Assembly (NCBI GenBank): GCA_002389265.1
Contig: DGOD01000238.1
Coordinates: forward strand, 173-5,674
Direction: 5' to 3'
Origin: Gammaproteobacteria bacterium UBA4475
GTDB taxonomy: Bacteria > Pseudomonadota > Gammaproteobacteria > Pseudomonadales > Azotimanducaceae
DNA length: 5,502 nt
The notes under the pieces: model-generated
Database searches by the model: none
Seen by the model: only the letters and a program-made list of their open reading frames with translations
Told to the model about the DNA's origin: nothing
Position numbers and translations under genes: made by a program
Shown here: in pieces, positions 1-5,502 of the stretch
How the letters are laid out: every line of letters starts with the position of its first letter
Position numbering within the stretch: the stretch's first letter is position 1

Positions 1-131
1 ATGCACACAACGAGGGAAAACAGAACCAGTTGCAGCAACCCATTGTATAAGCCGATAGCCGCGAACGTATCGGTGAACAGTAACAATGCCCAGCCAGCAA
101 CAAAGGGAATAAGAGATTTAAAATACTTCAT
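1..131 (-). CDS. N-terminal part of a hydrophobic membrane-type protein (runs off the left edge)
   Basis: Reading the minus strand from the ATG at 131-129 gives 43 codons without a stop before the window ends. The peptide begins MKYFKSLIPFVAGWALLLFT. It has a short basic start, then a hydrophobic stretch at about residues 7-19, a brief polar break (TDTFAAIG), and a second hydrophobic stretch at about 29-43. This is the pattern of an integral membrane protein with at least two helices. The family cannot be recognised from so little. The gene lies 89 bp downstream of the MDR gene on the same strand, so co-transcription is possible, but the inverted repeat at 139-210 sits between them. No Shine-Dalgarno sequence is visible: the bases just before the ATG on the minus strand are CCGACCCCAAAAACT. 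The start is therefore uncertain. The opposite-strand frame over the same bases gives a polar, unremarkable peptide and is less likely to be coding. Confidence 0.6.
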   Translation of the reverse strand, partial: MKYFKSLIPFVAGWALLLFTDTFAAIGLYNGLLQLVLFSLVVC

Positions 132-138
132 AGTTTTT

Positions 139-210
139 GGGGTCGGAGTAAAGTGCCGGAGTAAAGTGCCATGGATCTTATGGTTTACCCCGGCACTTTA
201 CTCCGACCCC
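139..210. repeat. Perfect 21-bp inverted repeat with 30-nt loop, probable palindromic (REP/MITE-like) element
   Basis: The left arm at 139-159 is an exact reverse complement of the right arm at 190-210. The arms start with GGGGTCGGAGTAAAGTGCC and end with its complement. The repeat fills nearly the whole gap between the MDR stop codon (221-223, minus) and the ATG of the next minus-strand gene (131). Neither outer side carries a T-tract in the direction of transcription: the minus strand continues AAAAACT and the plus strand GATATTG. A classical intrinsic terminator is therefore unlikely, although the stem could block exonucleases or polymerase. From memory, the outer sequence resembles GGGGTCAGAGTAAA-type palindromes found between genes in many proteobacteria, some of them linked to IS200-like REP-associated transposases. 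That family assignment is an inference; the palindrome itself is seen directly. Confidence 0.8.
144..170. repeat. 13-bp tandem duplication inside the left arm of the palindrome
   Basis: The unit CGGAGTAAAGTGC occurs at 144-156 and again at 157-169, followed by a C at 170 that extends the second copy to the same 14-base string as the first. The second copy can also pair with the right arm: 158-170 is complementary to 192-204, giving a 13-bp stem with a shorter loop. The element can thus fold in two mutually exclusive ways. The duplication probably arose by slippage or by partial element duplication. Confidence 0.85.
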
Positions 211-220
211 GATATTGTGG

Positions 221-1225
221 CTAAACGGTCACGACGATTTTGCCAAAGTGTTGCTGTGCTACTTGCAGCTCAAAAGCATCTTTCAATTGATCGAGAGGAA
301 ACTCATGGCTCACTAGCGGCTTGATGTCGTGGGTTTCAATGGCGCTGATCATATCTTCCTGTTCCTGCATTGAGCCGACGGTGATCCCCTTCAGGGTGAT
401 GTTGGCTGAAAACAATTGCGCCGTCGGGACTTCACCGGCAAAACCAGCCAACACGCCAATCAGGGAGATGTGTCCGCCGATGCGGCAAGCGGTGATGGAT
501 TGCCCGAGGGTACCGGCACCACCAATTTCGACGACTTCGTCTACGCCTCGGCCACCGGTGAGTTCCTTGGCCTTGGCGCCCCAATTCGGTGTCTCCTTGT
601 AGTTGATCAAATGGTCTGCGCCCAAGGCTTTGAGCTTGGCCAATTTTTCAGGGCTGGACGAGGTGGCGATGACGCGAGCGCCGGCCGCCTTGGCAAACTG
701 CAGGGCGAAGATCGAGACACCGCCGGTGCCCTGGGTCAGAACCCAATCGCCGGGCTTAATGCGGGCTTCCACCATCAAGGCGCGCCATGCGGTCAAGGCA
801 GCGCAGGGCAGAGTTGCGGCCTCGGTCATAGAGTAATTTGCGGGCGCGCGGGTAAAAGCGGTGGCGGGCATGGCGACGAGTTCAGCGGCAAATCCGTCGA
901 CGTGATCGCCGGGTACACCGATCAGCTTGCTCAAGTTGGGCTCGCCACTTGCCCAGTTAGGGAAGAACAAAGACAAGACGTGATCACCCACCTTGAATTG
1001 GCTGACCCCCGCGCCGAGGGCCACCACTTCGCCGGCACCATCAGACATGGGAATGCGGCCGTCAGCATTGGGGATCATGCCGGAGACTACTGCAAGATCG
1101 TGGTAGTTCAGTGAGCTGGCTCTGACCCTGACCAGGATCTCGCCGGGGCCGGCGACGGGGTCGGGACGTTCTTCGATGATGATTTTGTCCAGACCGCCGG
1201 GTTTTTGAATAGCTGCTACTTTCAT
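221..1225 (-). CDS. Zinc-independent NAD(P)-dependent alcohol dehydrogenase / quinone oxidoreductase-like protein (MDR superfamily)
   Basis: This 334-residue protein is a cytoplasmic medium-chain dehydrogenase/reductase that should move hydride between NAD(P)H and an alcohol, carbonyl or activated alkene. The substrate cannot be told. A GroES-like N-terminal domain covers about residues 1-125 (LNYHDLAVVSGM at 39-50, PMSDGAGEVVALG at 59-71). A Rossmann domain follows with the nucleotide loop QGTGGVS at 165-171 and ALGADHLINY at 200-209, and the family ending HFGKIVV is at 326-332. The GHE-type catalytic zinc motif and the four-cysteine structural zinc lobe are both absent, and only two cysteines (141 and 247) are present. 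It matches the zinc-free COG0604 branch, most like the MDR7/YhdH-like group with PMSDGAGE and FFPNW (87-91). I chose the ATG at 1225 over an upstream TTG at 1240 because GGGAG lies eight bases before it and the protein then starts MKVAAIQKPGG, as in the family. It is divergent from the SDR gene. Confidence 0.93.
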   Translation of the reverse strand: MKVAAIQKPGGLDKIIIEERPDPVAGPGEILVRVRASSLNYHDLAVVSGMIPNADGRIPMSDGAGEVVALGAGVSQFKVGDHVLSLFFPNWASGEPNLSKLIGVPGDHVDGFAAELVAMPATAFTRAPANYSMTEAATLPCAALTAWRALMVEARIKPGDWVLTQGTGGVSIFALQFAKAAGARVIATSSSPEKLAKLKALGADHLINYKETPNWGAKAKELTGGRGVDEVVEIGGAGTLGQSITACRIGGHISLIGVLAGFAGEVPTAQLFSANITLKGITVGSMQEQEDMISAIETHDIKPLVSHEFPLDQLKDAFELQVAQQHFGKIVVTV

Positions 1226-1233
1226 AGGTGTGA

Positions 1234-1238
1234 CTCCC
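1234..1238 (-). promoter_or_regulatory. Ribosome binding site fixing the MDR start at 1225
   Basis: The minus strand reads GGGAG, then TCACACCT, then ATG, so the spacing is eight bases. A longer frame could begin at the TTG at 1240, but that codon lies upstream of and touching this site and would add five residues not typical of the family. The site therefore favours the shorter protein. Confidence 0.7.
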
Positions 1239-1309
1239 AATTGATGATGGTGTTAAGGATAGCAATCCTAGCCCGGTAAAAGATAATCTATTTCGTGAGC
1301 TTGGGCCTG

Positions 1310-1331
1310 GCCAGCAGCGTGTCTTGCTGGC
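1310..1331. promoter_or_regulatory. 7-bp dyad (possible operator) overlapping the putative SDR -35 region
   Basis: GCCAGCA at 1310-1316 is an exact inverted repeat of TGCTGGC at 1325-1331, with an 8-nt spacer. It lies in the divergent gap between the MDR and SDR genes. It also overlaps the candidate -35 hexamer of the SDR promoter, a position where a dimeric regulator could act. No regulator gene is present in the window. The operator role is inference; a short dyad of this size can occur by chance. Confidence 0.3.
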
Positions 1332-1351
1332 GAGTCAGCCTGTGTTATCTT
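1324..1351 (+). promoter_or_regulatory. Candidate sigma-70 promoter for the SDR-hrpB unit
   Basis: TTGCTG at 1324-1329 and TATCTT at 1346-1351 are separated by 16 bases. Each matches four of six consensus positions, and a TG dinucleotide one base before the -10 box (1343-1344) gives an extended -10. Transcription would start near 1358, leaving a leader of about 30 bases before the ATG at 1391. The match is moderate only. Confidence 0.35.
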
Positions 1352-1390
1352 GATGTTTCAATACATGGGGTCTAAGACCAGGAGTGAGCA

Positions 1391-2263
1391 ATGCAACTTG
1401 AGAACCAAGTGACGATTATCACCGGTGGTGCCAGCGGTATGGGCCTGGCCACGGTCATGCGATTTCTCACCGAAGGCGCGCGGGTCATGATTGCCGACTA
1501 CAACCAAGCGACCGGCGAGGCTGCGTTGCACGAGGCCATTGAGGCCGGTTATGCCGGTAGGGTCGGTTTTGTGCGCACTGACGTTGCTCAGGAAGCCAGT
1601 GTTGAAGAGATGATTCAGGCCACCCTGCGACAGTTTGGCCGACTCGATGTGCTGTTCAACAATGCGGGGGTCGGTGGTGCTATCGGGCCCCTGACAGAGA
1701 CCACGGAAAGTGATTGGGATTACACCTTTGATGTCCTGGCTAAGGGGGTCTTTTTTGGCATCAAACATGGCGCCCGGGTGATGCAGTCTCAGGCCGAAGG
1801 CGGCGTGATTATTAACACCGCATCCATCGCCGGCCTGAGTGGCGATGGTGGGCCGTTGGTCTATTCTGCTGCCAAGGCCGCAGTGATCAGCATGACCCAG
1901 TCGGCAGCCGTGGAGCTGGCGGCCAGCAGGATCAGAGTCAACGCCATTTGCCCGGGTTTTATTGTCACGCCGCTGGCCGATGGCGGCAACGCGGGGGCTA
2001 CCCAGAAAGTGTTCGCTCACTCACAACCCTGGCCAGACTACGGGCGAGGCGAGCATATTGCCGGTGCGGCGGTATTTCTGGCCAGCTCAGATTCCGCTTT
2101 TGTCACCGGTGAAGCACTGGTAGTAGACGGTGGTTTGACGGCAGCAGGGCCGGAACTGTCGAAAAAATTCCCCAAGACCTCGGGGCGAAATGCCAAGGTA
2201 TCAGGGATCACCAAGGGCTCCACCGGTGATGCGCCAGAGATCCGCCGGTTGGATAGAGACTGA
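1391..2263 (+). CDS. SDR family NAD(P)-dependent oxidoreductase
   Basis: This 290-residue classical short-chain dehydrogenase/reductase is cytoplasmic and should oxidise an alcohol or reduce a ketone; the substrate is unknown. The Rossmann glycine motif TGGASGMG is at 11-18. Asp36 at the end of the second strand suggests a preference for NAD(H). Asp64 contacts adenine, NNAG is at 90-93, the catalytic Ser is at 145, and the YSAAK motif puts Tyr158 and Lys162 in place. CPG is at 187-189 with Thr193 following, and VVDGG at 244-248 marks the usual end of the fold. The residue that is normally the fourth catalytic member, Asn in a DVNLKG-like segment, is Leu116 here (DVLAKGVFFG). A basic tail of about 38 residues (253-290) extends beyond the usual C-terminus. 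The ATG at 1391 is supported by AGGAG at 1380-1384, six bases upstream. The stop is two bases before hrpB, indicating an operon. Confidence 0.94.
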   Translation: MQLENQVTIITGGASGMGLATVMRFLTEGARVMIADYNQATGEAALHEAIEAGYAGRVGFVRTDVAQEASVEEMIQATLRQFGRLDVLFNNAGVGGAIGPLTETTESDWDYTFDVLAKGVFFGIKHGARVMQSQAEGGVIINTASIAGLSGDGGPLVYSAAKAAVISMTQSAAVELAASRIRVNAICPGFIVTPLADGGNAGATQKVFAHSQPWPDYGRGEHIAGAAVFLASSDSAFVTGEALVVDGGLTAAGPELSKKFPKTSGRNAKVSGITKGSTGDAPEIRRLDRD

Positions 2264-2265
2264 CA

Positions 2266-4833
2266 GTGAGTCCGCCTGTCGTCCCCAAGACCGGGCTGCC
2301 TGTAGAGTTGGTGCTGGCAGAGCTCAGTGAGCGGCTGCAAGCCCGCCATGAAGTCATTTTGGAAGCCCCGCCGGGGGCCGGCAAGACAACGTTGGTGCCG
2401 CTGGTGCTGCTGGCGGAACCTTGGCTGATGGGACGTAAAATTCTGCTGCTTGAGCCTCGGCGGCTGGCCACTCGAATGGCGGCCCACCGATTGGCCAGTC
2501 TGCTGGGTGAGGAACCTGGCGAGACCGTCGGTTATCGCATGCGTCAGGACACCCGGATCGGTCCAAACACCCGTATCGAGATTATCACCGAGGGCATTCT
2601 GACGCGCATGCTGCAGGATGACCCGGGCTTGGCCGATGTGGGGCTGGTGATCTTTGATGAATACCACGAGCGTAACCTGGACGCCGATCTCGCCTTGAGT
2701 CTGTGCTTGCACGGGCGAGCCTTGTTCCGGGGTGCAGACAATCCCCTGAAACTGTTACTGATGTCGGCGACGTTGGACAGTGTCGGCGTTGCTGCTTGGC
2801 TGGATAATGCGCCCATCGTTAGCAGTGCGGGTAAGCAATTTCCCGTCGACATCATCTATGGTCGTCCCAGCCAACCCAGAGAATCCGCCGTGGAACGTGC
2901 CGTTGCCGGGGTGATTCAGGCACTGCAGGACAATCCTGAGAGCAGTATTCTGGTGTTTCTGCCCGGCCAGGGCGAAATCACTCGGGCTTGTGCTGCCCTG
3001 ACCAGCTGGCTGTCAGCACAACAGAAAAGTGATGTTCAGGTTTGCCCCCTGTATGGCAATTTGAGTCTGCAAGCCCAGCAAGAGGCGATCGCGCCCGTCG
3101 CCCTCGAGGGTCAGCGTCTTGGTCAGCGTAAGGTGGTGCTGGCCACCAATATTGCCGAGACCAGTCTCACCATTGAAGGGGTTGATATTGTGGTGGATAC
3201 GGGCCTCGCCCGTGAGCCGGTGTTTGACCCGGGAACGGGTATGACGCGGTTGCAGACCCGAAAGATTTCTCAGGCCGCCAGCGTTCAGCGTATGGGTCGC
3301 GCCGGTCGATTGCGCCCCGGTCGCTGCTACCGGCTCTGGTCCGAGGCGCAACAACAGCAGTTGGCCTCGCAGACTAGCCCGGAGATCCTCAATGCTGACC
3401 TAGCGCCATTGGCGTTACAATTGTTGAGCTGGGGTGTACAAGCGCCTATGGAGCTGCGCTGGGTTGATATGCCGCCTGCCGGCGCTTGGCAACAAGCCAT
3501 TGATTTACTGGTGATCCTGGGGGCAGTAGCGAAAGACAATAATAAGCCGGAAGGGTCGAGGTGGGTGCTGACCCCGCACGGCATCAGGCTGGCAGCACTG
3601 CCGCTGCATCCACGCCTCGGTCATCTGGTGCTGGCGGGGGCAGAGGTAGGCGAGCTGAAGACCGCCGCACTGCTAGCCAGCCTGTTGTCTGACCGTGACC
3701 CCATGAGCCAGGAGAATCCGGATATCTCGCAGCGTCTGGCGATTCTGCGCGGAGATCAAAGCTGTCCGCCCCGCTACAGGGGCTGGGCCAGTCGAACCCG
3801 TGACTTGGCGCAGCAATTCAGTCGCCAGGTGAGGCCGCGAGTGTCGCCTACCAGCGCCCTGTCATTGTCGCCCGGGCAATTGCCGGGTTACCTGTTGGCT
3901 TGTGCGTACCCCGATCGTATTGCTCGGCGGCGGCATGCCGGTGGTTACCAATTGGCCAATGGCCGAGGTGCAGCCTTCGCGGTGACGCATTCTTTGGGGC
4001 AGGCGCACTGGCTCGCATTGGCTGAGGTCACCGGAGGGGCCAAGGGTGACAGCATTCGCTCGGGTGCGACCCTGGATCCGGTGCTGTTTGATTCCCTGCT
4101 GCAAAATTTGGTGCGGGTCGAGACGGTAGCGGAATGGGATAAAAAAGCCAATCGATTTATCGCTGAGCGCCGCAGGCTATTGGGTGCGTTGGTGCTGCAA
4201 CGTGAAATGCTGGAGCAGGTGCCGCCGGGTCTCAGAGGCGAGGTGCTGGTGCAGTATGTGCGTGACCAGGGTCTCGACATGTTGCGTTGGACGCCTGGCT
4301 TGCGCCAGTGGCAGGCGCGGGTTGAGCTGGTGCGCGCTGTGACCGAGGATTCAGCCTGGCCGGATGTGAGTGACGCCGGTCTGCTGGCAACCTTGTCGGA
4401 ATGGCTGTTACCTTACCTGGATAACGTCAAGAGTCTGGCTGACTTTCGAAAACTGGATTTGAGTGCTATTTTGAATGCGCGACTGTCCTGGCCGCTGAGC
4501 CAGCAACTGGACAAGTTGGCGCCACAGCGATTATCGGTGCCCACGGGATCACACATCGCGATCGACTATACTCGTAACCCGCCGGTGTTGGCGGTCAAGC
4601 TTCAGGAAATGTTCGGCTGCGACTCAACGCCGCTGATTGTCAACGGCCAGCAGCCCTTGCTAATCCATTTGTTGTCGCCGGCCGGCAGACCCTTACAGGT
4701 CACGATGGATCTTGCCGGCTTTTGGCGATCCTCTTATCACGATGTAAAGAAAGAGATGAAGGGCCGCTATCCGAAACACCCCTGGCCAGATAACCCATTA
4801 CTGGCCTTGCCGACTCGACACACTAAAAAGTAG
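2266..4833 (+). CDS. hrpB: ATP-dependent helicase HrpB (DEAH-box)
   Basis: This 855-residue DEAH/RHA-family helicase has the length expected of HrpB. It should use ATP hydrolysis to remodel RNA or RNA-protein complexes in the cytoplasm; its cellular role is poorly defined in the family. The helicase motifs run in order: Walker A APPGAGKTT (34-42), LLEPRRLATRMA (61-72), TEGILTRML (108-116), motif II DEYHER (131-136, Tyr where Phe is common), SAT (167-169), ILVFLPGQGEI (228-238), TNIAETSLTI (294-303) and motif VI QRMGRAGR (341-348). A helicase-associated region (about 375-500) and the HrpB-specific C-terminus follow, including IDYTRNPPVLAVKLQEMFG (766-784) and the end segment FWRSSYHDVKKEM (819-831) with RYPKHPWPDNP (834-844). 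The GTG at 2266 is the best start: it gives a normal N-terminus before Walker A and lies two bases after the SDR stop. No clear Shine-Dalgarno is seen, so translational coupling is likely. Confidence 0.97.
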   Translation: MSPPVVPKTGLPVELVLAELSERLQARHEVILEAPPGAGKTTLVPLVLLAEPWLMGRKILLLEPRRLATRMAAHRLASLLGEEPGETVGYRMRQDTRIGPNTRIEIITEGILTRMLQDDPGLADVGLVIFDEYHERNLDADLALSLCLHGRALFRGADNPLKLLLMSATLDSVGVAAWLDNAPIVSSAGKQFPVDIIYGRPSQPRESAVERAVAGVIQALQDNPESSILVFLPGQGEITRACAALTSWLSAQQKSDVQVCPLYGNLSLQAQQEAIAPVALEGQRLGQRKVVLATNIAETSLTIEGVDIVVDTGLAREPVFDPGTGMTRLQTRKISQAASVQRMGRAGRLRPGRCYRLWSEAQQQQLASQTSPEILNADLAPLALQLLSWGVQAPMELRWVDMPPAGAWQQAIDLLVILGAVAKDNNKPEGSRWVLTPHGIRLAALPLHPRLGHLVLAGAEVGELKTAALLASLLSDRDPMSQENPDISQRLAILRGDQSCPPRYRGWASRTRDLAQQFSRQVRPRVSPTSALSLSPGQLPGYLLACAYPDRIARRRHAGGYQLANGRGAAFAVTHSLGQAHWLALAEVTGGAKGDSIRSGATLDPVLFDSLLQNLVRVETVAEWDKKANRFIAERRRLLGALVLQREMLEQVPPGLRGEVLVQYVRDQGLDMLRWTPGLRQWQARVELVRAVTEDSAWPDVSDAGLLATLSEWLLPYLDNVKSLADFRKLDLSAILNARLSWPLSQQLDKLAPQRLSVPTGSHIAIDYTRNPPVLAVKLQEMFGCDSTPLIVNGQQPLLIHLLSPAGRPLQVTMDLAGFWRSSYHDVKKEMKGRYPKHPWPDNPLLALPTRHTKK

Positions 4834-5059
4834 CCACGCTGCAGTTTAAAAGTGCTGTCTGTGCATTGTGAATATTCCGTTAGTCTATGTATTCTTTCGC
4901 TCTGTCTCTACCAACCTAACAAAATTACTAGGTGGCAAGGATTTATCCCGTATGTGGTTCGGCTTACCGCAGAGAAGTTGAACGCAGCAAGGTTATTGGT
5001 AACGTTCTTCATGTGCCTTCGGGTAACAATCTACTCAACGATAATATCGGAGTAATACT
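4834..5059. other. AT-richer intergenic region between hrpB and the UrcA-family gene
   Basis: These 226 bases are visibly richer in A and T than the flanking genes. I see no strong hairpin plus T-tract after hrpB, so no intrinsic terminator can be called. A weak promoter-like pair, TTGTGA at 4866-4871 and TATTCT at 4890-4895 with an 18-base spacer, matches four of six positions in each box. If real it would give a leader of about 160 bases. A 67-codon frame on the plus strand (4852-5055) lacks a ribosome site and family features and is not called as a gene. Confidence 0.4.
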
Positions 5060-5380
5060 ATGAATAATCGACAAAAGCTTATCGCGGTAATTATGGCGAC
5101 AACCTTCTGCGGCACGGCTATGGCGGGGGAGGTGGTGATACAAAATCACGAGCATGAAAGGGTTGCGGTCAGTTTTTCTGATCTGAACATTAACAGTCAA
5201 GCTGGTGCCACGGTATTGTACCGGCGCATTGAGAAAGCGGCTCGTCAGGTTTGTGGTATCACTCATGGTCTCAAACCCATTCAAGTAATCAATAATGAAA
5301 AAGCCTGCCTTGCGGCTTCAATCGACTCGGCAGTCGCATCGGTCCACAGTGACTTAATAGAAAACGTTCATGCGTCTTAG
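5060..5380 (+). CDS. UrcA family protein, exported
   Basis: This 106-residue protein has a clear Sec signal peptide: Lys6 follows a basic start, a hydrophobic core spans about 7-17, and an AMA-GE cleavage site falls between residues 22 and 23. The mature part of about 84 residues should be periplasmic. It carries the UrcA-family pattern VAVSFSDLNINSQAGATVLY (35-54), then RRIEKAARQVCG (55-66) and a second cysteine in KACLAASIDSAV (81-92). Cys65 and Cys83 could form a disulfide. The family is named from a uranium-responsive protein in Caulobacter; its biochemical function is not known, and nothing here shows a metal response. The ATG at 5060 is supported by GGAG at 5049-5052, seven bases upstream. 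It sits alone after a 226-bp gap and is probably monocistronic. Confidence 0.88.
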   Translation: MNNRQKLIAVIMATTFCGTAMAGEVVIQNHEHERVAVSFSDLNINSQAGATVLYRRIEKAARQVCGITHGLKPIQVINNEKACLAASIDSAVASVHSDLIENVHAS

Positions 5381-5417
5381 GGAGGTATCGTAATATTTTT
5401 ATGGCAAGGGTAAAGGT

Positions 5418-5459
5418 CTGTTGCCGGGTGGCGACCGATAAATCGGCGCTCGGCAGCAG
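5418..5459 (+). repeat. Long imperfect stem-loop downstream of the UrcA gene
   Basis: The outer stem CTGTTGCCG (5418-5426) pairs with CGGCAGCAG (5451-5459) over nine positions, one of them a G-U pair. After an internal bulge, GCG (5431-5433) pairs with CGC (5447-5449) and CCGA (5435-5438) with TCGG (5443-5446), closing on a TAAA loop. No T-tract follows, so it is not a textbook intrinsic terminator. It could act as a factor-dependent end or 3' stabiliser of the UrcA transcript, or be an intergenic repeat of the bulged-palindrome kind. Confidence 0.5.
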
Positions 5460-5502
5460 GCAGTCTGAACCGACAGTTTAAGCAGGCAGTCTAAGCAGGC
5501 AG
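5455..5502. repeat. 13-bp tandem repeat array reaching the right edge
   Basis: Copies of AGCAGGCAGTCTA fall on a strict 13-base register. The copy at 5455-5467 has 12 of 13 matches, the one at 5468-5480 is degenerate with 9 of 13, the one at 5481-5493 is exact, and 5494-5502 matches nine of nine before the window ends. The full array length cannot be seen. The first copy overlaps the right side of the stem-loop at 5418-5459. Confidence 0.7.

Noticed and set aside
139..210. Intrinsic terminator for the MDR gene
   Set aside because: The stem is strong, but the strand that would carry the U-tract reads AAAAACT after the hairpin, so it does not fit a Rho-independent terminator.
1..324. A plus-strand open frame from the left edge through the palindrome into the end of the MDR gene
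   Set aside because: Its product includes the translated palindrome and the antisense of the MDR C-terminus; the minus strand offers a better membrane-protein frame and the complete MDR.
416..1114. A long plus-strand open frame of 232 codons opposite the MDR gene
   Set aside because: It is antisense to a clear MDR protein, its peptide is rich in Gly, Ala and Asp without any family pattern, and long antisense frames are common in GC-rich genes.
1256..1269. Short dyad AGGAT-AGCA-ATCCT in the divergent intergenic region
   Set aside because: Only five base pairs and no T-tract; too weak to call as a terminator or operator.
1358..2020. A 220-codon minus-strand open frame opposite the SDR gene
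   Set aside because: The plus-strand frame has all the SDR motifs and a good ribosome site; the antisense peptide shows no recognisable domain.
2038..2712. A 224-codon minus-strand open frame spanning the SDR/hrpB junction
   Set aside because: It crosses two well-supported genes on the other strand, is rich in Gln, His and Arg, and shows no domain.
4852..5055. A 67-codon plus-strand frame between hrpB and the UrcA gene
   Set aside because: It begins with GTG, has no ribosome site, reads through AT-rich intergenic DNA and shows no family pattern.
5048..5056. TCGGAGTAA before the UrcA start also occurs in the palindrome at 143-151
   Set aside because: A nine-base match around a normal GGAG ribosome site is easily explained by chance.
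5380..5481. A strong GGGAGG at the UrcA stop followed by a 26-codon frame from the ATG at 5401
   Set aside because: The spacing to the ATG is 15 bases, too long for efficient use, and the frame runs through the stem-loop and repeat array, suggesting it is not a gene.

Overview
The window looks like chromosomal DNA from a moderately GC-rich gammaproteobacterium, plausibly a marine one. The evidence is an HrpB-type DEAH helicase with a full C-terminal domain, a lipid or carbonyl type SDR beside a zinc-free MDR oxidoreductase, and a UrcA-family secreted protein. The genus cannot be fixed from the sequence alone. No phage, plasmid, CRISPR or tRNA/rRNA gene is visible, and the coding content is ordinary housekeeping or metabolic material. 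The less ordinary signals lie between genes.

Layout. Positions 1-131 (minus) hold the start of a hydrophobic membrane-type protein that runs off the left edge. Positions 139-210 hold a perfect 21-bp inverted repeat with an internal 13-bp tandem duplication; this looks like a small palindromic repeat element wedged between two genes. Positions 221-1225 (minus) encode a zinc-independent NAD(P)-dependent medium-chain dehydrogenase. A 165-bp divergent intergenic region (1226-1390) separates it from an SDR oxidoreductase (1391-2263, plus). Two bases after the SDR stop, a GTG start begins hrpB (2266-4833, plus). A 226-bp AT-richer gap (4834-5059) precedes a small exported UrcA-family protein (5060-5380, plus). 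The right edge (5381-5502) has a long imperfect stem-loop and a 13-bp tandem repeat array that continues past the window.

How the genes relate. The divergent MDR and SDR genes may share regulation, since both look like oxidoreductases acting on carbonyl or alcohol substrates, but no substrate can be named. The SDR and hrpB are probably co-transcribed and perhaps translationally coupled; no functional link between them is evident. The UrcA gene appears to be its own transcription unit.

I see no convincing new multi-gene system. The items most worth following are the palindromic element at 139-210, the 13-bp array at 5455-5502, and the SDR that has Leu where the catalytic Asn normally sits.
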